DNA from: Candidatus Sumerlaeaceae bacterium
GTDB lineage: Bacteria; Sumerlaeota; Sumerlaeia; Sumerlaeales; Sumerlaeaceae
DNA: 64,000 nucleotides
Assembly (NCBI GenBank): GCA_026418615.1
Contig: JAOAAY010000006.1
Location: forward strand, 62,001 to 126,000
Direction of reading: 5' to 3'
Positions 37,148-47,200 of the stretch are shown piece by piece (position 1 is the stretch's first letter; each line of letters begins with the position of its first letter). A program made the translations under genes and the position numbers. The notes below the pieces were generated by a model. The model had not been told where the DNA came from. It saw nothing but the letters and a program-made list of their open reading frames with translations, and did not search any database.

Positions 37148-38371
37148 ATGCTGACTTTCCTGAAGGGCGTCTTGTTTGCCGGGCTTTTCGCTCTGTTTCT
37201 TGTGGCCGGCTTTTACGGTTTCCGAGCGTATCTGGAGACTCATCGCGACGGCGGTCTGTTTTCGACGGTCCTTGATGTCGTCCTCCAGACCGACCGCTCC
37301 GCGGCCGTGAAAGCCACCGGCCCGAAGCGCGGCGGCAACATGGACGCGATCGTTCAGGATTACGAGCGCAAGAAGGAACTGGCTAAAGCCGGAGCATCCG
37401 CGGCGGCGACTGGCGCGACTACCGGCGGGGATGCAGTTCCGGGCGTGGCTGCGGCGGGCGACTCCAAGCCGGGACAGCGTCCCATCCCCAAGCCTACGGA
37501 CAAGGATGTTGTCATTCGCGAATGGCCGACGGGCCGCAAATGGGTCGCCCTGACCTTCGACGACGGGCCGCACCCTGAGTACACGCAGAAATTCATTGAA
37601 CTGCTGCAATCCAAGAACGCGAAGGCCACCTTTTTTCTGATTGGCAAGCAGGCCAGCGCTTTCCCCGATTTAGTCAAACAATTGGCTGACGCCGGGTTTG
37701 AGGTAGCCAACCACAGTTGGTCCCACCCCCAGTTGACGCGGATCAGCCCGGAGAAGGCGCGCGAGGAACTGTCGAAAACATCGCAGGCCATCGCCGACGC
37801 CTGCGGGGCTGAGGTGACGCTGTTGCGGCCGCCGTACGGCTCCACCAATGCCAAGGTGCAGGCGCTGACTGGCGAGTTGGGTCTCCGGATTATCAACTGG
37901 AGCATCGACACCAACGACTGGCGTTCCAACACGACAGCCGACTCGATGACTTCGGAGATTCTCAAGAATGTGCGCGATGGCTCGATCATTTTAATGCATG
38001 ACCGGCACGAAAAAAGCCTCAAGACGACGGAGCGGGTCATAGACAAACTTCGCGCGGAGGGGTACGAATTTGTCACCGTGAGCGAGTTGCTTGGCCTGCG
38101 TGATCACGGTCAGGCGCAACCGCGTCGCGATGTGGCTCAAGCGCCGCCGGCCGAGGCCGTCGCTCGGGCGGCTGCGACCGCTGCGGGCCAAACGACGGTT
38201 TGGGCGAGTGCGCATGAGGGGGCGTTGCCCTCTCTGCCTGTGCCCGGATTGGTGACGGCTGCGCCCGCCATCGCCGCCGAGGCAGTGACCTCTGCGAGCA
38301 CCTTTGCCGGTGACATTCTGCCGGGGATCCCGGCGGACAAACTCACGGTCCCTGCTCCCACTGTCCGGTAG
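37148..38371 (+). CDS. Exported polysaccharide deacetylase (NodB / CE4)
   Basis: ATG 37148 gives a signal-anchor (MLTFLKGVLFAGLFALFLVAGFYGF), a spacer with Ala/Gly-rich low complexity, and a CE4 domain of about 200 residues with all its motifs: TFDDGPH (catalytic base Asp and metal Asp), NHSWSHPQLT (zinc histidines), RPPYGSTN and a late LMHDRHEKSL. It removes acetyl groups from N-acetylglucosamine in peptidoglycan or exopolysaccharide outside the membrane. The last 100 residues are Ala-rich and unconserved. It is 72 bases from rplS on the same strand. Confidence 0.92.
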   Translation: MLTFLKGVLFAGLFALFLVAGFYGFRAYLETHRDGGLFSTVLDVVLQTDRSAAVKATGPKRGGNMDAIVQDYERKKELAKAGASAAATGATTGGDAVPGVAAAGDSKPGQRPIPKPTDKDVVIREWPTGRKWVALTFDDGPHPEYTQKFIELLQSKNAKATFFLIGKQASAFPDLVKQLADAGFEVANHSWSHPQLTRISPEKAREELSKTSQAIADACGAEVTLLRPPYGSTNAKVQALTGELGLRIINWSIDTNDWRSNTTADSMTSEILKNVRDGSIILMHDRHEKSLKTTERVIDKLRAEGYEFVTVSELLGLRDHGQAQPRRDVAQAPPAEAVARAAATAAGQTTVWASAHEGALPSLPVPGLVTAAPAIAAEAVTSASTFAGDILPGIPADKLTVPAPTVR

Positions 38372-38383
38372 CGCGCACGGGCT

Positions 38384-39208
38384 CTACACCGTAAAATCGC
38401 GCATGCGCCAGACGGCCGCCGCAAAGGCGGCAGTCACCAGGGCCGAGGCAGCCAACACCATGAGATCGCGCGCTGGATCATGCGTTCCCAGAAAATACCG
38501 AGACGGCGCGTAGTAGCGAAACAGGGACGCATCACCCCAGCCGGCCGCCGCGGGCCATACCTGGGCGGTGAAATTCAGGACATACATGAGCAGGATGATC
38601 GTGACCGTCCAGCCGACGGCATCGGTTTGCTCGCTTGACGCGGCTGAAAAGAGCAGGCCGATTCCGCCCACGGCGAGCATCAGCGTAAAAAGGTTGAATG
38701 TGATGCCGGCCACGGCCCCCGGGCTGACTTGCGCCGAGAGCCCCATGAGCCCTGCTCCCGCGAGTGACCCGGCTGCGCCCGCTCCGGCGGCTACTGCGCA
38801 CCAGACAGCCACGGCCGTGGCTGCCGAGACCACCTGGGCGACGCGGCCCACTGGACGCGAGAGGATCAGCGACAGGGTGCGCCGTTCGACCTCGCCGGCA
38901 AGGAGCGAAGCGGTCAGGGCAATGGGCAAGGCCAGCAAGGCTGCCAGCAGGAATGGATGCTGCCACGCGACCGACATGAAACCGGCAAGCGTGTTGAGCG
39001 GCAACCGGTCAATGCCGAGGAACTGGCGGAGGGCTTGGGGGATGTGTCGGCCGAAGACTTGTGCCTCGGCACCCGAGCCGAGCGCGACATAAATTCGCAC
39101 AACAAGCATGTGAAACCCGAACGCTGCCGCAGCCACGACGAGCCCCGGCAGCAAACCGCGGCGCAGGTGATGGAGGAACAGGCGACCGATGGCGCGGGGC
39201 GCGGACAT
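38384..39208 (-). CDS. ABC-2 type transporter permease
   Basis: This 274-residue protein shows six hydrophobic segments, among them FLLALLALPIALTASLLAG, VVSAATAVAVWCAVAAGAGAAG and LMVLAASALVTAAFAAAVW. This is the ABC-2 permease pattern, with a large extracytoplasmic loop after the first helix. The start ATG 39208 overlaps the stop of the ATPase gene by four bases (ATGA), so the two form one exporter. The substrate is unknown; such pairs move antibiotics, lipids, copper-related factors (NosFY-like) or polymers. Confidence 0.85.
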   Translation of the reverse strand: MSAPRAIGRLFLHHLRRGLLPGLVVAAAAFGFHMLVVRIYVALGSGAEAQVFGRHIPQALRQFLGIDRLPLNTLAGFMSVAWQHPFLLAALLALPIALTASLLAGEVERRTLSLILSRPVGRVAQVVSAATAVAVWCAVAAGAGAAGSLAGAGLMGLSAQVSPGAVAGITFNLFTLMLAVGGIGLLFSAASSEQTDAVGWTVTIILLMYVLNFTAQVWPAAAGWGDASLFRYYAPSRYFLGTHDPARDLMVLAASALVTAAFAAAVWRMRDFTV

Positions 39209-40146
39209 CAGGACGGCTCCGGTGGCGTGGCAATGGCGGCCTCGCCTTCGGTCCTGCGGTACAGGCTGAGGAAACCCTCCTCGAATGCGGACTCGAGGCG
39301 AAAGTCCAATGGATAGATGTCTGCAAGGTCTGCGATGATGGTTTGCACATGTCCCGCGGGGACGCGATAAAGGAGCCAGTCGTCCTGAGCGCGGAGAAAC
39401 TCAGCGCCCCGGATGGCGGGCGGATTGGTGACGGCTCCCCGCACGGGCGGCGGCATGCGCAGCCAGAGTCGTCGCTCGGCAGCGGCGGCGAGTTCGGTCA
39501 CGGCGGATTCGAGGATGATGCGGCCGTCGCGCAGGACGGTCACCCGGTCGCAGAGGGCTTCGACCTCGGAGAGCACATGGGAGGAGAAAAAGACCGTCTT
39601 GCCGCGGGCGCGGTGTTCGCGCAGCGCGTCCATAAAATCGGATTGAACGAGGGGGTCGAGGCCCGTGGTTGGCTCGTCGAGGATGAGCAGATCGGGGTCA
39701 TGCTGCATGGCGGCGGCGATAACAATTTTTTGTTTTACGCCACGCGAGCACGAGTGCGCGGGTTTGGCCAGATCTTCGGCCGAAAGACCGAGCATGTCGC
39801 AGGCCCATCCGCGCAGGGGTGCGGGTCTGGCGCCAAGGCCTGCGCACAGGTTGAGAATCTGGCGGCCGGTGAGGTGGCCGGGCAGGCCGGGTTCGCCCGG
39901 CACATAGCCGATGCGCGCCAGCAGCGGGCTGCCGGAGCGTGGCGTTTGGCCGAGCACGCGCACGACTCCGCGCGTCGGGCGGATCAGGCCCAGCAGCAAC
40001 CGGATGGTCGTCGTTTTGCCGGCGCCGTTGGGGCCGAGGTAGCCAAAGATCTCACCCGGACGCACATCAAAATTGAGGCTGTCCACGGCTGCTTGACGCC
40101 CGTACAGCCGTGTCAGGCCGCGCGCAACGACGACGGGTTCGCTCAT
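39208..40146 (-). CDS. ABC transporter ATP-binding protein
   Basis: I start at ATG 40146 (MSEPVVVARGLTRLYG, 312 residues); the leader in the track ORF comes from yraN. Walker A GPNGAGKTT, a Q-loop around IGYVPGEPGLPG, a degenerate signature (SRGVKQKI instead of LSGGQ) and Walker B LLILDEPTTGLDP are visible, followed by a C-terminal extension of about 90 residues. It energises the ABC-2 permease encoded just downstream. The weak signature motif is common among CcmA/NosF-type ATPases and does not argue against function. Confidence 0.93.
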   Translation of the reverse strand: MSEPVVVARGLTRLYGRQAAVDSLNFDVRPGEIFGYLGPNGAGKTTTIRLLLGLIRPTRGVVRVLGQTPRSGSPLLARIGYVPGEPGLPGHLTGRQILNLCAGLGARPAPLRGWACDMLGLSAEDLAKPAHSCSRGVKQKIVIAAAMQHDPDLLILDEPTTGLDPLVQSDFMDALREHRARGKTVFFSSHVLSEVEALCDRVTVLRDGRIILESAVTELAAAAERRLWLRMPPPVRGAVTNPPAIRGAEFLRAQDDWLLYRVPAGHVQTIIADLADIYPLDFRLESAFEEGFLSLYRRTEGEAAIATPPEPS

Positions 40147-40156
40147 GGGGTTACCA

Positions 40157-40534
40157 CTACCGCCCAAACGCCGAGTGTTCGATGTCAATCTGAGCGATGC
40201 GGTCGCTCTCGTCGAGGCAGACACTGGCGATGTCGAACCGGTGGGGTGACGGTTCACGGTAGCGCCGCAGATAGGTGCGGGCTGCGGCGGTCAGGCGATG
40301 TTGTTTCGTCTCGTCCACGGCCTCAGCAGGCCGCTGCCAAGCGCGGGGCGATCGGGCCTTCACCTCGATGAAGACTATCTGGCCGTGATCCTCGGCGATG
40401 ATGTCAATTTCACCGGCGCGGCAGCGGAAGTTGCGCTCGAGGATGCGCCAACCTTGGGCCTGCAGCATATCGGCGACGGCTTGTTCGGCGGCGTTGCCGA
40501 GGGCACGATTGAGGGATTTACGGGGGACTGACAT
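40157..40534 (-). CDS. yraN: YraN family protein (UPF0102, endonuclease-like fold)
   Basis: The 125 residues follow the YraN pattern: ALGNAAEQAVADMLQAQGWRILERNFRC, then GEIDIIAEDHGQIVFIEVKAR, which matches the D-(E/Q)xK restriction-endonuclease-like core. It starts at ATG 40534, eight bases after the glycosyltransferase stop. The biochemical role is not settled; roles in nuclease activity or DNA uptake have been suggested for relatives. It lies in the same string as serS, def and the ABC exporter. Confidence 0.92.
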   Translation of the reverse strand: MSVPRKSLNRALGNAAEQAVADMLQAQGWRILERNFRCRAGEIDIIAEDHGQIVFIEVKARSPRAWQRPAEAVDETKQHRLTAAARTYLRRYREPSPHRFDIASVCLDESDRIAQIDIEHSAFGR

Positions 40535-40542
40535 GACCGCCT

Positions 40543-41289
40543 TTAGCCGGCCTGCGGCGGGCGCGGCCGGAACCGGATGCGCAGAAGGTCGGTGAACATT
40601 TTCACCGAGTCGCGCAAGGCGTGCACGCGTGTGTCGGGGGAGTTGATCCAGCGAACCGGGACCTCGTGCACGCGGAATCCGGCGCGGCGCGCGAGCACCA
40701 GAATTTCCACATCAAAGGAAAAGCCGTCGAGCGTCTGATGCGGGAAAACGGCCTCTGCGGCGGCAGCCGTGAATATCTTGAAGCCGCATTGGGTGTCGCG
40801 GATGCCCGGGAGGAGCAGGGCCTGAACGAGGAGGTTGAACGCGCGGCCCATGAGTTCGCGGTAAGGTGCCTGACGGACTTCGAGCCGCGACTCCTTAAGG
40901 GCGCGCGATCCGATGGCCACGCCACAGCCGCCGGCCAGGACCGGCCAGAATTTGTCCAGTTCTTCGATGGGTGTGGAAAGGTCAGCGTCGCTGAACAGGC
41001 GGTGGCGCCCACGCGCCTCCATCATGCCGCGGCGGATGGAAAAACCTTTTCCGCGGTTTGGGTCGTTGCGCAAAACCCGCACGGGCAGGCCCGCGCCGAG
41101 CCGGCGGGCCACCTCCCCCGTGGCGTCGCGGCTGCCGTCGTCCACGACGAGCACCTCCCAGTCATAGGGCTGGCGCCGGAGATAGTCGAAAACAACGGGC
41201 AGTGACTGCTGGAGGCGATGCTCCTCGTTGTAAGCCGGAATGATGACCGAAAGGTGGGGGGTAGCGGGGGTCTGATCGGGGGCAGTCAC
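40543..41289 (-). CDS. Family 2 glycosyltransferase, polyprenyl/dolichyl-phosphate hexose synthase type
   Basis: GTG 41289, with GAGG ten bases upstream, begins a 248-residue GT-A fold: SVIIPAYNEEHRLQQSLP, VVDDGSRDAT and FSDADLSTPIEELDKF with the metal DxD, then GRAFNLLVQALLLPGIRDTQCGFKIF. This last motif is typical of dolichyl-phosphate glucosyltransferase (ALG5)-like enzymes, which make polyprenyl-phosphate sugars for envelope glycans. There is no C-terminal membrane anchor. It lies between def and yraN with short gaps. Confidence 0.9.
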   Translation of the reverse strand: MTAPDQTPATPHLSVIIPAYNEEHRLQQSLPVVFDYLRRQPYDWEVLVVDDGSRDATGEVARRLGAGLPVRVLRNDPNRGKGFSIRRGMMEARGRHRLFSDADLSTPIEELDKFWPVLAGGCGVAIGSRALKESRLEVRQAPYRELMGRAFNLLVQALLLPGIRDTQCGFKIFTAAAAEAVFPHQTLDGFSFDVEILVLARRAGFRVHEVPVRWINSPDTRVHALRDSVKMFTDLLRIRFRPRPPQAG

Positions 41290-41294
41290 GCGCG

Positions 41295-41867
41295 TCAGAC
41301 CTCGATGGGATACACGGGTCCGAGAGCCTCGAACTCGGCCAGTGACTCGCGTCTCATGCGGCCGAGTTTTCCGGCAAGCAGGCGGCGTCTGAGGGCGGGC
41401 AGGCGGTCCACGAACAGCACGCCGTTGAGGTGGTCGAGTTCGTGTTGGATGACTCGGGCAAGCAGTTGGTCCGCATCGGCCACGAACGGCTCGAAGTTTT
41501 CATCGCGTGCGGCGATGCGAATGGCTTTCGGCCGGTAAACCTCGCCTTCGATCCCCGGGATGCTCAGGCAGCCCTCCGTGAAAGGCTCGTCTTCATGCGA
41601 CTCCTCGATGATTTCCGGATTGATGAACACGCGCAGCCGGCGAGAGAGCGTCTCGTTGGGCGCATCGCGGTCCTGGTCCACATCCACCACGAAGATGCGC
41701 TCGAGCACTCCCACCTGGTTGGCGGCAAGACCGATTCCCCGGGCGGCGTACATGGTTTCGGCCATGGCCGCGATGAGTGCGCGCTCCCGCGAGCCAACCT
41801 TTTTGATGTCCAATGCCTTCTCCCGCAAAAGCGGGTGGCCGTAGTTGATGATCTTAAGCCGCGCCAT
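41295..41867 (-). CDS. def: Peptide deformylase
   Basis: ATG 41867 gives 190 residues; the larger ORF adds arginine- and proline-rich leader. All three deformylase motifs are present: GIGLAANQVG, EGCLSIPG (metal Cys) and HELDHLNG (two metal His and the catalytic Glu). The enzyme removes the formyl group from the N-terminal methionine of new proteins as they leave the ribosome. The usual partner fmt is not beside it. The gap to the glycosyltransferase is five bases. Confidence 0.96.
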   Translation of the reverse strand: MARLKIINYGHPLLREKALDIKKVGSRERALIAAMAETMYAARGIGLAANQVGVLERIFVVDVDQDRDAPNETLSRRLRVFINPEIIEESHEDEPFTEGCLSIPGIEGEVYRPKAIRIAARDENFEPFVADADQLLARVIQHELDHLNGVLFVDRLPALRRRLLAGKLGRMRRESLAEFEALGPVYPIEV

Positions 41868-42034
41868 AATGATTTGCCCCTGACAAAACGCCGTCCGCCG
41901 CAGACAGGCAAAGAAAAATCGTGGGGCTCGGGCGCGGCCTGACGGCCGGAGCGTTCGCGAGTGTCCATCTCGCGGGATGCGGTGCCCGAGCGGCTGCAAG
42001 GGCGCTGCGGGCCGCGGGGGCCTTCCGGTGTGGC

Positions 42035-43306
42035 TTAGAGCGTTTCCCGTCCGAAGACGGCCTGAAGGGGCTCGGGGAGTCGGACGGAACCGTCGGCCTG
42101 CTGGCCGTTTTCGAGGATGGCAATCATGGTGCGCGGCAAGGCGAGGCCGCTGCCGTTCAGCGTGTGGACAAACTCCGGCTTGGCCTTGGGCTCGCGGCGG
42201 AAGCGGATGCCGGCGCGCCGGGCCTGATAGTCGGTGAAATTCGAGCAGGAGGACACCTCGAGGTAGCGCCCCATGCCGGGCGCCCAGACTTCGATGTCGT
42301 ATTGTTTTGCGTTGGAGAAGCCCATTTCCGCGGTGCACATTTCCATGACGCGGTAATGCAATCCGAGCGCCTGCAAGACGGCTTCGGCATTTTGTAGCAG
42401 CGTCTCGAGTTCCGCGTAGGAGTCCTCGGGGCGGACAATTTTGACGAGTTCAACCTTGTCAAACTGGTGGACACGGGTGATGCCGCGGGTGTCGCGACCC
42501 GCGGCTCCCGCCTCGCGGCGGAAGCAAGGGGTGTAGGCGGCGTAGTAGAGGGGCAGTTCGGGGTCGCCGAGGATCTCGTCGCGGCGGAGATTCGTGACGG
42601 GCACCTCGGCCGTGGGGATGAGGTAAAGTTCGTCTCCTTCCACCTTGTAAGCCCCGTCGGTTTCGACGAACTTCGGGTATTGTCCGGTGCCGGTCATGGA
42701 TTCGACATTGACGAGGAAAGGCGGGTAAACCTCGCGGTAGCCATGGCGGGTGGTGTGGAGATCGAGCATGAAGTTGATGAGGGCGCGCTGAAGCCGGGCG
42801 CCTGCGCCGGAATAAACGATGAATCCGGATCCGGTGACCTTGGCTCCTTGCTCGAAATTGATGATGCCCAGGTGTTCGGCGATCTCCCAATGGGGCTTTG
42901 GTTCAAAGTCGAAATTGGGTTTGGCGCCCCACTCGCGCACAAAACGGTTGTCGGCTTCGCTCTCGCCCACGGGCACGGATTCGTGGGGCAGATTGGGAAT
43001 GCGCAGCAGGCGATCGCGCATCTGAGGTTCGATGGCGGCGAGTCGTTCGTCAAGTTTTTTGATTTCGTCGCCGAGATTCCGGACGCGCTGTTTCAAATCG
43101 TCAGCATTTTCTTTGGCGCGCAGCCGCCTGCCGACCTCCTCGGACAGCGCGTTGCGTTCCTGTTTGAGTTCGTCGGCCCGTGTCGTGATCTGGCGGCGCT
43201 CGGCATCAAGCGCGAGCAGGCCGTCCACATCGGCTTCCTGCTTTTTCAGCGCGGCTCCGCGGCGCACGGCCTCGGGATTCTCGCGAACGAACTTCAGGTC
43301 GAGCAT
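42035..43306 (-). CDS. serS: Seryl-tRNA synthetase
   Basis: This 423-residue class II synthetase has an N-terminal antiparallel coiled-coil arm (about 30-105) that reads the long variable arm of tRNA-Ser. It also has motif 2 ([25 protein letters not shown]) and motif 3 ([18 protein letters not shown]), and the specific [13 protein letters not shown] segment. It starts at ATG 43306. It is the promoter-proximal gene of a minus-strand string, divergent from the respiratory operon by 293 bases. Confidence 0.97.
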   Translation of the reverse strand: MLDLKFVRENPEAVRRGAALKKQEADVDGLLALDAERRQITTRADELKQERNALSEEVGRRLRAKENADDLKQRVRNLGDEIKKLDERLAAIEPQMRDRLLRIPNLPHESVPVGESEADNRFVREWGAKPNFDFEPKPHWEIAEHLGIINFEQGAKVTGSGFIVYSGAGARLQRALINFMLDLHTTRHGYREVYPPFLVNVESMTGTGQYPKFVETDGAYKVEGDELYLIPTAEVPVTNLRRDEILGDPELPLYYAAYTPCFRREAGAAGRDTRGITRVHQFDKVELVKIVRPEDSYAELETLLQNAEAVLQALGLHYRVMEMCTAEMGFSNAKQYDIEVWAPGMGRYLEVSSCSNFTDYQARRAGIRFRREPKAKPEFVHTLNGSGLALPRTMIAILENGQQADGSVRLPEPLQAVFGRETL

Positions 43307-43599
43307 GGGGCATCCTGGTTGGTCAGATGGTGTTGACGATCGGGCGAAGGTTTTGGGGGCCAGACCAGCCTGTCAAGACCAGCGGCACGACGGCGCAAGC
43401 GCCGCGAACGGATATTTTTCGATTGCGTGAACATCGGCTGATCATGCTACATCTCGCACTGTCGGTTGGGGTGGGCGCTTTGCAAACGACTGATTTAGAA
43501 GCCGTTGGCGTTTTCTGTTGCAATGCGCACCAATTTAGTCTGAGAAAAATTTCACGAAGATTGTTATAGTCGGGCAGAGATCGCAGACAGACCAACACC
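43307..43599. promoter_or_regulatory. Divergent promoter region, serS and respiratory operon
   Basis: These 293 bases contain no ORF worth calling. The half next to actA is A/T-rich compared with the surroundings (CAATTTAGTCTGAGAAAAAT, then GATTGTTATAGT at 43559-43570). TATAGT may be a -10 element, but no matching -35 box is evident, so I mark only the region. The half near serS is GC-rich. Confidence 0.45.
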
Positions 43600-44250
43600 G
43601 TGCCGCAGATATTTCACCGCAGTTTCAACTACTTATCGAGAATCAGCATCGTGGCCGTCCTGGCGTTGGTAGCCAGCACGGGCACGGTGGCCGCTCTGGT
43701 TTATCACTCGCCGTTCATCCGTGGGCACCGGGTGCCGAAAGATCAGCCGGTGCCGTTCTACCATGAGCATCATGTGGCGGGTCTCGGGCTGGACTGCCGG
43801 TACTGTCACTGGTCGGTCGAGAAGTCCTCGTTTGCCGGCATTCCGCCGACGAGCGTATGCATGACCTGTCATTCGCAGATTTATACGGATGTTCCGGTGC
43901 TGGAGCCGGTGCGGGAGAGTTGGCGCACGGGCAAGCCCATCGAATGGGTGAAGGTTCACGACTTGGCCGACTTCGTGTACTTCAATCACGCCATTCACAT
44001 CAACAAGGGCATTGGATGCAACGAGTGCCACGGACGCGTGGACAAGATGTCGGCCATGTATCAGGACTCGACCCTGTACATGAGGTGGTGTCTCGACTGC
44101 CACCGCAATCCGGAGAAATTTGTGCGTCCTCGCGAAGAGGTGTTTAACATGGCCTACGAGAAGCCGGCCAATCAGGAAGAGATCGGCAGGAAACTCGTGG
44201 CTGAGTACGAAATTGGGAACAAGGTGAACTGCTCGACTTGTCATCATTGA
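43600..44250 (+). CDS. actA: Alternative complex III subunit ActA, pentaheme cytochrome c
   Basis: GTG 43600 gives a 216-residue protein with an N-terminal membrane anchor (ISIVAVLALVASTGTVAAL) and five CxxCH heme sites: CRYCH, CMTCH, CNECH, CLDCH and CSTCH, the last at the very end. This is the ActA pattern, a membrane-attached multiheme cytochrome facing the periplasm that passes electrons from the quinol-oxidising part of the complex to ActE or to the oxidase. No ribosome site is obvious. The stop overlaps the actB start (TGATG). Confidence 0.95.
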   Translation: MPQIFHRSFNYLSRISIVAVLALVASTGTVAALVYHSPFIRGHRVPKDQPVPFYHEHHVAGLGLDCRYCHWSVEKSSFAGIPPTSVCMTCHSQIYTDVPVLEPVRESWRTGKPIEWVKVHDLADFVYFNHAIHINKGIGCNECHGRVDKMSAMYQDSTLYMRWCLDCHRNPEKFVRPREEVFNMAYEKPANQEEIGRKLVAEYEIGNKVNCSTCHH

Positions 44251-47200
44251 TGCCAGAAGACAGAGCGCAGGCGCCGTCGGGCGCTGCTGAGATAGCGGCG
44301 TTGCACGCCGAGCGTGCGGCGGAGTTGCAGCGGATCAAAGGCCGTCTTGCCGGTTTGGGCGAGGGGAAGCGCTATTGGCGCAGTCTCGACGAATTGGCCG
44401 AATCACCGGAATTTCTCGAGATGCTGCACCGCGAGTTTCCGCAGGGTGCGTCGGAGTGGTCGGATCCGGTCTCGCGGCGTCAGTTCCTGACGCTCATGGG
44501 CGCGTCCCTGGCGCTGGCGGGTCTGACCGGTTGCGTCAAGGGTCCGAAGGAAAACATTTACCCGTACATCCGGCAGCCTGAGCAGATCATTCCGGGCAAG
44601 CCGCTGTTTTTTGCGTCGGCCATGACCTTTCTGGGCTACGCAGAGCCGTTGCTGGTGGAGAGCCACATGGGCCGCCCGACGAAAATCGAGGGCAACCCCG
44701 ACCACGGTTCGAGCCTCGGCTCCACAAGCCTGTACGCGCAGGCGTCCATCCTTTCCATGTATGACCCGGACCGGCCTCGGACGATCACTCATCTGGGCGA
44801 GATCCGGCCTTGGAGCGAGTTTTCGGCGCAAATGGCACCCGTGCTGGAGGAGCAAAAGAAGCAGCAAGGGTCCGGCATTCGGCTGCTCACGCCGACGGTG
44901 ACCTCGCCGTCATTGGCGGCGGCGATCCGGCGGATGCTGGCTGTCTATCCTCAGGCGAAGTGGGTGCAGTTCGAGCCGGCGGGCCGGGACAACGCGCGGG
45001 AGGGTGCCCGCCGGGCCTTCGGCGAGGTCGTGGATACGGTTTACAAGTTTGAGGACGCCGATGTGGTGCTGTCTCTGGACGCGGACTTCATGGTCTGCGG
45101 CCCGGGTGCGGTGCGTCATGCCCGCGATTTTGCCGCGCGACGCAAGGTTCGCAGCGCCGATCCGGCCATGAACAGGCTTTATATGGTCGAGCCGATGCCT
45201 TCAAGCACGGGTTCGCTGGCCGACCACCGGATTGCGATGCGCGCCTCGGACATCGGGGCGTTTGCGTCAGCCGTCGCTGCCGGCGTGGGTGTGGCGGGCG
45301 TGGAGGCGCCGGCGTCGCTCTCGCCCCGTCAGCGGCGCCAAGCGGAGGTCATTGCCCGCGATCTTGCCGCGCACAAGGGACGGTCGTTGGTGATCGCGGG
45401 CGAATGGCAGCCGCCCGAGGTTCACGCGCTGGCCCATGCCATCAACGGCGCGCTTGGCAATGCGGGCAAAACGGTCGTGTACCTGCCCAGCGCCGAGGCT
45501 CAGCCAGTCAACCAGTGGACAGCGATCAAGGACCTCGCCGAGGAGATGGAGCAGGACAAGGTCCAGTTGCTCGTCATCGCCGGCTGCAACCCGGTGTATG
45601 ACGCGCCGGCCGATCTGGAGTTTGCGCGGCGCATGGAAAAGGTGGGGTTGCGGATTCATCTTGGATTGCTGGCGGATGAGACGGCGGCCTTGTGCCAGTG
45701 GCAGATCCCCGAGTGCCATTTCCTGGAGTCTTGGGGGGATGCCCGAGCGCACGATGGCACGGTGACGCTGGTCCAGCCGCTGATCGCGCCGCTGTTTGGG
45801 TCCAAGACGCTGATCGAACTGGTGGCGCTGCTTGCGGGGGAAGGTGCAAAATCTAATTATGAATTGGTGCGCGACTATTGGAAGTCGCAATTGAATCGTC
45901 CTGACTTTGATCAGTTCTGGGCGAAGTGCATTCATGACGGTTTTATTCCCGACACAGCGTCGCAGCCCAAGGCGGTGACGGCCTCGACGGATCGGGCCGC
46001 GTTTGCGCCCACGGCGCCGGGGGCGGACGGCATCGAGGTGGTGCTGCGTCCCGACCCGTGCGTTTTCGACGGCCGTTTTGCTAACAACGGGTGGCTGCAA
46101 GAGGTGCCCAAGCCGTTTAGCAAGGTCACCTGGGACAACACGGCGCTGATGAGTCCGGCCACGGCGAAGCGTCTGGGTGTTCAGGACGAGGATGTCGTGG
46201 AGATTGCCGTCGCCGGGCGGAAAGTGACGCTGCCCGTATGTATTCAGCCAGGGCATGCGGATGACAGCGTGACGGTTCACCTGGGCTTCGGGCGCACGCG
46301 CGCGGGCAAAGTGGGGAACAAGGTAGGCGTTAACACCTATGTGCTCCGCACCTATGAGGCGCCGTGGGTGTTGACGGGCGCGGCCGTTCGCAAGACCGGG
46401 AAGCGCTACGCCCTCGCCCGCACGCAGATGCACTGGAATATGGAGGGGCGCAATCTCGTCCGCCACACGGATCTCGAGCATTTCCGCAAGGAACCGGACT
46501 TTGTCAAAAAGTATGACTACATCCCGCCGGCGTCCATTACCCCGCGCCACGAGTATCGGGACAACTCGTGGGGCATGGTGGTGGATCTGAACGCGTGCAA
46601 CGGGTGCAACGCCTGCGTGGTGGCGTGCAATGCGGAGAACAATATTGCGATCGTGGGCAAGGATCAGGTTCGCCGCGGCCGCGAAATGCACTGGATCCGC
46701 ATTGACCAGTATTACGAGGGCGATCCGGAGTCGCCCTCGCTGCACACGCAGCCGGTGGCCTGTCAGCACTGCGAGAATGCGCCGTGCGAAGTCGTGTGTC
46801 CCGTGGCCGCAACGGTGCATGGCGACGAGGGCACCAACGACATGGTTTACAACCGGTGCGTGGGTACGCGGTTTTGCGCGAACAACTGCCCGTACAAGGT
46901 GCGGCGGTTCAACTTTTTCCAGTATCAGGATTACACGACGGATTTGCTTAAGATGGCCCGCAATCCGGATGTGACGGTCCGTTCGCGGGGTGTGATCGAG
47001 AAGTGCTCGTTCTGCATCCAGCGGCTGAATGCGGCGCGCATTGATTCGAAACTCGAGGGCCGGCCGATCCGCGACGGGGAGGTCAAGACAGCCTGTCAGG
47101 CCGCCTGTCCGCCGCAGGCCATCATTTTTGGCAACATGAATGACCCGGAGAGCGAGGTGGCCAAGGCCAAGACGCTTGGCCACAACTACGCGCTCCTGAC

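Noticed and set aside
44238-44249. TTG start for actB given in the ORF track
   Set aside because: It lies inside the last codons of actA; the ATG at 44250 overlaps the actA stop in the usual TGATG form.
45267-47183. 638-residue minus-strand ORF
   Set aside because: Antisense shadow of actB, rich in Arg, His and Leu with no domain; the sense strand has clear Fe-S motifs.
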